Origin: Variimorphobacter saccharofermentans
GTDB taxonomy: Bacteria; Bacillota; Clostridia; Lachnospirales; Lachnospiraceae
Direction: 5' to 3'
Assembly: GCF_014174405.1 (NCBI RefSeq)
Contig: NZ_JACEGA010000001.1
Span: forward strand, 2,823,501 to 2,887,500
DNA: 64,000 bases
Program-made: the position numbers and the translations under genes
The notes under the pieces: generated by a model
What the model was told of the DNA's origin: nothing
What the model saw: only the letters and a program-made list of their open reading frames with translations
Database searches by the model: none
Shown: positions 58,648 through 64,000 of the stretch, piece after piece
How positions within the stretch are numbered: the stretch's first letter is position 1
Layout of the letters: every line of letters starts with the position of its first letter

Positions 58648-58953
58648 ATGAAAAAGAAACCCTTTGCCTTTCGCATCAGCGAAAGCACCTATCAAACACT
58701 GAAACAAAAATCCAAGCGTGGCAAGGTTACCATGACGGAATTTTTAGAACGAGCCATAACCGATAAGGAAATCGTTGTGGTAGACGGGATGCAGGAGCTT
58801 ATCAGTGAGCTAAAAGCCATCGGCAGAAACCTCAATCAGCTTACCACTCTGGCTAATATGGGGAAAGTGGATGCCGTTTACCTTGCAGAAACCAAGGCGC
58901 AGCTAAGCGGTATCTATGAAAAGCTGTCTGCTCTTTGTGAGGTGAATCGGTAA
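58648..58953 (+). CDS. mobC: MobC-family mobilization accessory protein
   Basis: 101 residues. FRISESTYQTLKQKSKRGKV gives the ribbon-helix-helix N-terminus and GRNLNQLTTLANMG is the MobC signature. It binds oriT to help the relaxase. GGAGA before the ATG. The stop overlaps the relaxase ATG (TAATG). Confidence 0.9.
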   Translation: MKKKPFAFRISESTYQTLKQKSKRGKVTMTEFLERAITDKEIVVVDGMQELISELKAIGRNLNQLTTLANMGKVDAVYLAETKAQLSGIYEKLSALCEVNR

Positions 58954-59753
58954 TGGCAACAATCAACTTCATCCCCTGTAAAAAGCAAAACGCTTTCTCT
59001 ATGCGCAATGAACTCAAATATATTTTGCAGGATTTCAAGGTGTGCATCGAGCCAGAAAAATTAAATTGTGACCACACCGTCAACTATCAAACCTATTCCG
59101 AGTATGCGGATAAGACCGGCTGTATCCGCTTAATCTCCGGTAAGGACTGCTGTCCAGAAACAGCTTTTCAAGAATTTATGGCGACCAAAAACAGCTTTAA
59201 AAAGGCTGATCAAACCATGTTTTATCATTACGACCAAGCCTTTAAGGATGGTGAAACCATCTCACCCAAAACCGCACATGAGATTGCTGTTAAATTTGCG
59301 GAGGATAATTATCCCGGTTATGAGGTAGTCATCGCCACCCATGTGGACAACGAGCATCTGCACTCCCACTTTATTATTAACTCGGTCAGCTTTAAAACAG
59401 GAAAGAAATTGCATCAAGGCCCCAAAACACTATTAAAGCTTCGGGCATATTCAGACCAAATTTGTCAGCAATATGGGCTGACTACTCTGGAACCGTACAC
59501 AGGCGGCAAGTCTCAAAGTCTCGCCTCTCGGGAATACCGCGCCGCCGCCAAAGGACAGAGTTGGAAGTTTTCGTTGATGAACGCAATTGATACGGCGATG
59601 AAAACCAGCGGCACAAAACAAGATTTTATTAAAAATATGGAGCGACAGGGCTATGCCGTTCGATGGGAGAACAGAAGAAAATACATCACCTATACCTGCC
59701 CCAACACCATGTCCTGCCGAGATATTAAACTCCATGACCACCGCTATTTATAG
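58953..59753 (+). CDS. Relaxase (MobA/VirD2-type), N-terminal part ended by in-frame TAG
   Basis: 266 residues. The HUH motif ATHVDNEHLHSHFIINS (H130, H135, H137, H139) is present, and the N-terminus MATINFIPCKKQNAFSMRNE is typical. It ends RDIKLHDHRYL and TAG; the same frame continues EMMEREFELRRIE. Known relatives have a Lys codon at this place, so the stop looks like an AAG-to-TAG change. The nuclease part is intact. Confidence 0.88.
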   Translation: MATINFIPCKKQNAFSMRNELKYILQDFKVCIEPEKLNCDHTVNYQTYSEYADKTGCIRLISGKDCCPETAFQEFMATKNSFKKADQTMFYHYDQAFKDGETISPKTAHEIAVKFAEDNYPGYEVVIATHVDNEHLHSHFIINSVSFKTGKKLHQGPKTLLKLRAYSDQICQQYGLTTLEPYTGGKSQSLASREYRAAAKGQSWKFSLMNAIDTAMKTSGTKQDFIKNMERQGYAVRWENRRKYITYTCPNTMSCRDIKLHDHRYL

Positions 59754-59756
59754 GAG

Positions 59757-60335
59757 ATGATGGAGCGTGAATTTGAGCTTAGAAGAATTGAAACAGCGGA
59801 ACGCAAGTTCAAACTCAACGATGATACAGCCTACACAGCCGCTGCAGACCCCCCAACCCTGTCCGCTGACACAGGAAAAGCTGGACAGTCTGTTTTACAA
59901 CCAGAGCGTGATTTGGAATGGGATAGCCCAGCTGCAGGAACAGGTGAAATTCCTCCAACAGCAGAACTGCAGCCTCAAAACACAGCTGGACAATCTGCCT
60001 GCGAAGTCGGAGATGGAGACAATCAGCAAGATACTCTCCCAAATTCAGCAAACAGTATCACAGGCTGGGAAACAGAAAGAGAAATCTTTTTCTCTGCCGA
60101 AGCTACGGTTGCCGCACCTGACATGGACGCCGCTATGGATTATCATTCCCTTGACCTTGCTGGCATTGGCAGCAGTGTGGTTCAGCTGGGGCGCGCTTTG
60201 GAACGGCTGGACAACCCTGTTCCCCTAAAGGATGCCTCTATGAAACCACCGCAGCACACCGGCAGGAAGAAGAAATTAGCGGTCGGTCAAAAGGAAGATG
60301 ACCACAGTGAACACGGTTTTGAAATGAAGATGTAA
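59757..60335 (+). pseudogene. Relaxase C-terminal part after the TAG
   Basis: 192 codons in the same frame as the relaxase. MMEREFELRRIETAERKFKL, GWETEREIFFSAEA and KKKLAVGQKEDDHSEHGFEM resemble the C-terminal end of clostridial relaxases. Could be made by readthrough or by re-initiation at 59757, or be lost. It overlaps a second frame. Confidence 0.7.
59767..60228 (+). CDS. MobB-like membrane protein in an overlapping frame
   Basis: 153 residues from a GTG; GGAG lies ten bases upstream at the relaxase stop. Coiled-coil region (LFYNQSVIWNGIAQLQEQVK), basic stretch KLRLPHLTWTP and a C-terminal membrane helix (LWIIIPLTLLALAAVWFSW). It lies completely inside the relaxase C-terminal frame, as mobB lies in mobA of ColE1/RSF1010-type plasmids. 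Protein-like in sequence; homology to MobB not proven. Confidence 0.65.
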   Translation: MNLSLEELKQRNASSNSTMIQPTQPLQTPQPCPLTQEKLDSLFYNQSVIWNGIAQLQEQVKFLQQQNCSLKTQLDNLPAKSEMETISKILSQIQQTVSQAGKQKEKSFSLPKLRLPHLTWTPLWIIIPLTLLALAAVWFSWGALWNGWTTLFP

Positions 60336-60347
60336 AGGAGATGCGAT

Positions 60348-60641
60348 ATGACAAACGAGAAATTAGCGGCACAGCATTATCTGAAAACCAATATCCTCGG
60401 CGCTTACGAAACCGCCGATATCATTTGGCAAAGCGACAGTGAAGGCAGCACTCACCGTACCTTTACAGACAGCTTTGTTTACACAGATGAATCCTCCCAT
60501 ACCATTGAGCGGGATATGGTGGTGGAAGACAGAGTGTTCCGGGTTCATTCTGTGTTTCCACTAAAAAGTGCTTCCACACCCACAAAAAAAATGCTTACGG
60601 TGATTGAAAACGACCTTGAAAAAACGCTTAAAAACGCTTGA
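60348..60641 (+). CDS. Unrecognised element-encoded protein, 97 aa
   Basis: AGGAG six bases before the ATG. Body EKLAAQHYLKTNILGAYETA, DRVFRVHSVFPLKSAS. A small alpha/beta protein, probably soluble. Regular neighbour of relaxase and recombinase genes; role unknown. Confidence 0.7.
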   Translation: MTNEKLAAQHYLKTNILGAYETADIIWQSDSEGSTHRTFTDSFVYTDESSHTIERDMVVEDRVFRVHSVFPLKSASTPTKKMLTVIENDLEKTLKNA

Positions 60642-60652
60642 TTTCAGTAGAC

Positions 60653-60703
60653 TTGTGGAACCTGTTACGGTATGCTTGGGTTACCGTATTCAGTTTGCCA
60701 CAA
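60653..60703. promoter_or_regulatory. Nested inverted repeat before the recombinase gene
   Basis: TTGTGG (60653-60658) pairs with CCACAA (60698-60703), and ACGGTA (60667-60672) with TACCGT (60682-60687). It ends about 20 bases before the recombinase ATG. May be a regulatory or recombinase-binding site. Confidence 0.5.
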
Positions 60704-60724
60704 CAAGAAGGAGGATTTTAAACG

Positions 60725-62425
60725 ATGGCAAACAACGAAAAATTTACGATACTCTACGGCAGACTGAGCCAGGAGGATGATCGGGAGGGTGAAAGCAACA
60801 GCATCCAGAATCAGCGGTTGATCCTCACCAGGTACGCAGAGGAAAAGGGCTTTGGCAATATTCGGTTTCTGTTCGACGACGGTTTCAGCGGCACAAACTT
60901 CAATCGTCCTTCGTGGAACGAGATTATGGAGCTGATTGAAAGTGGACAGGTGGAAACCCTGATTGTCAAAGACATGAGCCGTCTCGGCAGGGATTATCTG
61001 CAAACAGGCTTTCTCATGGAGCACACCTTTCCCAACCACAATGTTCGGTTTATTGCGATCAATGATGCCGTGGACACACTCTACGGTGACAACGATTTTG
61101 CTCCGTTTCGGAATTTATTTAACGATTTCTACGCGAAAGACTGTAGCAAAAAGATTCGGTCGGTGAAGAAAGCACAGGCTGAGCGCGGAGAACGGGTTGG
61201 AACAAGGCCGCCCTATGGGTACAAAAAAGACGAGAGCAATCCCAAAAAGATTGTTCCCGATCCAGAAGCCGCCGAGGTGGTCAAGTATATTTTCAAGCTG
61301 TGTGCCGAGGGTAGAGGTCCCAATCAAATCGCAAGGCAGCTCACCGAAGAGCAGGTGGTAAATCCAAGCAACTACTATTTTAATCAAACCGGAGTGGCAT
61401 TGACGAACTTAGATACCACCAGACCCTACAGGTGGAGAAGTAACTCAATCGTCAATATTTTAGATGATGAAACCCATCTCGGACACACCGTCAGCATGAA
61501 ACACACCACCGCATCCTACAAAAACAAAAAGCAGATCATTCGCCCGGAATCTGAATGGCTCAGGTTTGAAAACACCCATGAGGGCATCATCGACCAAGAA
61601 ATCTGGGATATTACCCATGCGGTTCGCGAGCACAAAAAGCGTCCGAGAAAAAACATGGAGGACCCTAACCCTTACTCGGGACTGGTCTTCTGCGCTGATT
61701 GCGGAAAGCCTTTAATTTTGCACCGTGCCCATACCATGGACGAAAGCAAGAACAATTTCGCCTGCTCCACATACAAGAAGTATGGCAAGGAAACCTGCTC
61801 CGCCCACTACATCCGGGAAAGTCAGCTTGCAGCGGTAATTTTGGATGACCTGAAGCGTGTCACCCACTTTGCAAGACAGGACGAAGCGCTGTTTGCGGAG
61901 TGCATCAACCGCAAAAACACTGCTGATACGAGGAAGGAAATTACTGCGCTGCAAAAAGAACTGGAGACTATGCGAAAAAGAGATTTGGAGCTTACCGCAC
62001 TTTTCAAACGGCTCTACGAGGACAATGTGCTGGGGCGTATACCCGATGAGCATTACCGAACCCTGTCCGATGAGTACACCGTAGAGCAAAAAGCCTTACG
62101 GGAACGTATGCCAAAGGCCGAAGTGAGAGTGGATAAGCTCAAAAATTCCCTTACCAATGTAGACAGGTTTATTGAAAAGGCAAAGAAGTATACCGACCTT
62201 ACCGAGCTGACACCGGAACTGCTCCGCATGTTTATTGCCAAAGTTGTGGTGGGTGAAAAGGCTGAGAAATACTCCCGTACTGCTCCGCAGGATATCTGGA
62301 TTTACTACCGTGATATTGGGATGCTGAACGATGTCAAAGAGGAATATGACATTCCATCTATGGAAGAATTCTATGGAATGGATGATGAAATGCTGTTTGA
62401 TGATGAACTGCCAGCTGCAATTTAA
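60725..62425 (+). CDS. Large serine recombinase (TnpX-like)
   Basis: 566 residues. The resolvase domain starts ILYGRLSQEDDREGESNSIQ with catalytic Ser15 and IVKDMSRLGRDYLQTGFLME. A recombinase domain (GTRPPYGYKKDESNP) and a zinc ribbon (CADCGKPL...CSTYKKYGKETCSAH) follow, then a coiled coil and a DUF4368-like end. It should excise and insert the element. AGGAGG before the ATG. Confidence 0.95.
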   Translation: MANNEKFTILYGRLSQEDDREGESNSIQNQRLILTRYAEEKGFGNIRFLFDDGFSGTNFNRPSWNEIMELIESGQVETLIVKDMSRLGRDYLQTGFLMEHTFPNHNVRFIAINDAVDTLYGDNDFAPFRNLFNDFYAKDCSKKIRSVKKAQAERGERVGTRPPYGYKKDESNPKKIVPDPEAAEVVKYIFKLCAEGRGPNQIARQLTEEQVVNPSNYYFNQTGVALTNLDTTRPYRWRSNSIVNILDDETHLGHTVSMKHTTASYKNKKQIIRPESEWLRFENTHEGIIDQEIWDITHAVREHKKRPRKNMEDPNPYSGLVFCADCGKPLILHRAHTMDESKNNFACSTYKKYGKETCSAHYIRESQLAAVILDDLKRVTHFARQDEALFAECINRKNTADTRKEITALQKELETMRKRDLELTALFKRLYEDNVLGRIPDEHYRTLSDEYTVEQKALRERMPKAEVRVDKLKNSLTNVDRFIEKAKKYTDLTELTPELLRMFIAKVVVGEKAEKYSRTAPQDIWIYYRDIGMLNDVKEEYDIPSMEEFYGMDDEMLFDDELPAAI

Positions 62426-62435
62426 GGCATAGCAA

Positions 62436-62463
62436 AAGGCGGACAGCCGAAACTGTCCGCCTT
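62436..62463 (+). terminator. Hairpin after the recombinase gene
   Basis: AAGGCGGACAG and CTGTCCGCCTT are perfect arms across a six-base loop. The tail has few T. It begins ten bases after the stop. Confidence 0.75.
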
Positions 62464-62581
62464 ATACCCCGCATTTTTAGGCGGTTCACAAAGTATCCTT
62501 ATGAACACCCGCCAAATATTCTGTCAATTTAATTATTAACGGGTTTGTACGTAAGAACAACATGAATTAAGCTTTAAATAC

Positions 62582-62608
62582 AAAAAAACCTCGAGCATAT
62601 ACTCCAGG
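62582..62608 (-). terminator. Terminator of the rRNA operon
   Basis: On the minus strand CCTGGAG and CTCGAGG pair with one mismatch, followed by TTTTTTTG. It lies about 105 bases after the 23S 3' end. Confidence 0.65.
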
Positions 62609-62711
62609 CTTCTAATTTTCCTTATTAATTGACTAAATCCTACACAAGAAAATGTACATCCAAGAGCTTCGTCTTCCGACTCCACTCTTCCACTATAAAC
62701 CCTTTTTAGGT

Positions 62712-64000
<1,289 letters not shown>

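Larger units (their letters stand above)
54200..62470. mobile_element. Mobilizable element with serine recombinase (approximate borders)
   Basis: The unit holds an excisionase-like HTH protein, a RepA-like ATPase, MobC, an HUH relaxase and a large serine recombinase, a set known from clostridial mobilizable and integrative elements. Base composition rises over this stretch (many G/C-rich genes from 54.3 kb). The ends were not located: no clear direct repeat was found. It lies just downstream of a 23S rRNA gene. Confidence 0.7.

Noticed and set aside
58342..58707. 121-codon minus-strand frame opposite the oriT-like gap
   Set aside because: Overlaps repA 3' end, the non-coding repeats and mobC; Arg/Gly/Ser-rich text typical of a shadow frame.

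Overview
The window reads as a chromosomal segment of a low-GC, anaerobic, spore-forming Firmicute, most likely Lachnospiraceae (Lachnoclostridium-like). This is an inference from strong AGGAGG ribosome binding sites, the sporulation gene ytfJ/gerW, the Bacillus-type order rpmB - asp23 - DAK2 kinase - recG, a giant 2-hydroxyacyl-CoA dehydratase activase, and A/T-rich codon use. No species is claimed.

Layout. 1-7.1 kb (minus): an envelope glycan cluster with a truncated YYY-type (DUF2298) membrane protein, two family-2 glycosyltransferases, UDP-galactopyranose mutase and a second large polytopic protein. 7.1-7.5 kb: a VOC protein. 7.8-22.5 kb (minus): a type IV pilus cluster. In transcription order it is PilB, PilC, major pilin, fused PilM-PilN, PilO, four prepilin/PilX-like minor subunits and a 1,334-residue DUF5057 protein. 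No pilT or prepilin peptidase is present here. 22.7-31.1 kb: recG, a YtrA-type GntR/ABC transporter operon with a palindromic operator, a DUF1653 protein, DAK2 kinase, Asp23 and rpmB, with large hairpin repeats between genes. 31.2-37.2 kb (minus): ytfJ, DUF2953, two unknowns, a rhomboid-like protein, CorA and a LysM protein. 37.7-41.9 kb (plus): the activase. 42-54 kb (minus): amino-acid permease, ung, hisF, hisH, an acidic zinc-ribbon membrane protein, CheW-like, DUF6054, duplicated DUF3795, an Fpg-like protein, DJ-1/PfpI, a metallo-beta-lactamase-fold hydrolase and an alpha/beta hydrolase. Two gene remnants (nitroreductase-like and GNAT-like) lie in this stretch.

About 54.2-62.5 kb is a higher-GC mobilizable element: a 12-TM LuxR-family regulator, an excisionase-like HTH protein, a DUF6076 protein, a RepA-like ATPase, MobC, an HUH relaxase split by an in-frame TAG, an overlapping-frame membrane protein, a small unknown and a large serine recombinase. 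It sits next to the 3' end of a 23S rRNA gene (minus strand, 62.7 kb to the window edge). No 5S gene is visible between the 23S 3' end and the next terminator.

The most noteworthy items are the complete pilus machine with a possible c-di-GMP-responsive PilB and the DUF5057 partner, the dual-frame region of the relaxase gene, the hairpin repeat families (one copy with an internal tandem duplication), and the operator that almost perfectly overlaps the ytr-like promoter. Many starts given here were moved to the codon with the best ribosome binding site.
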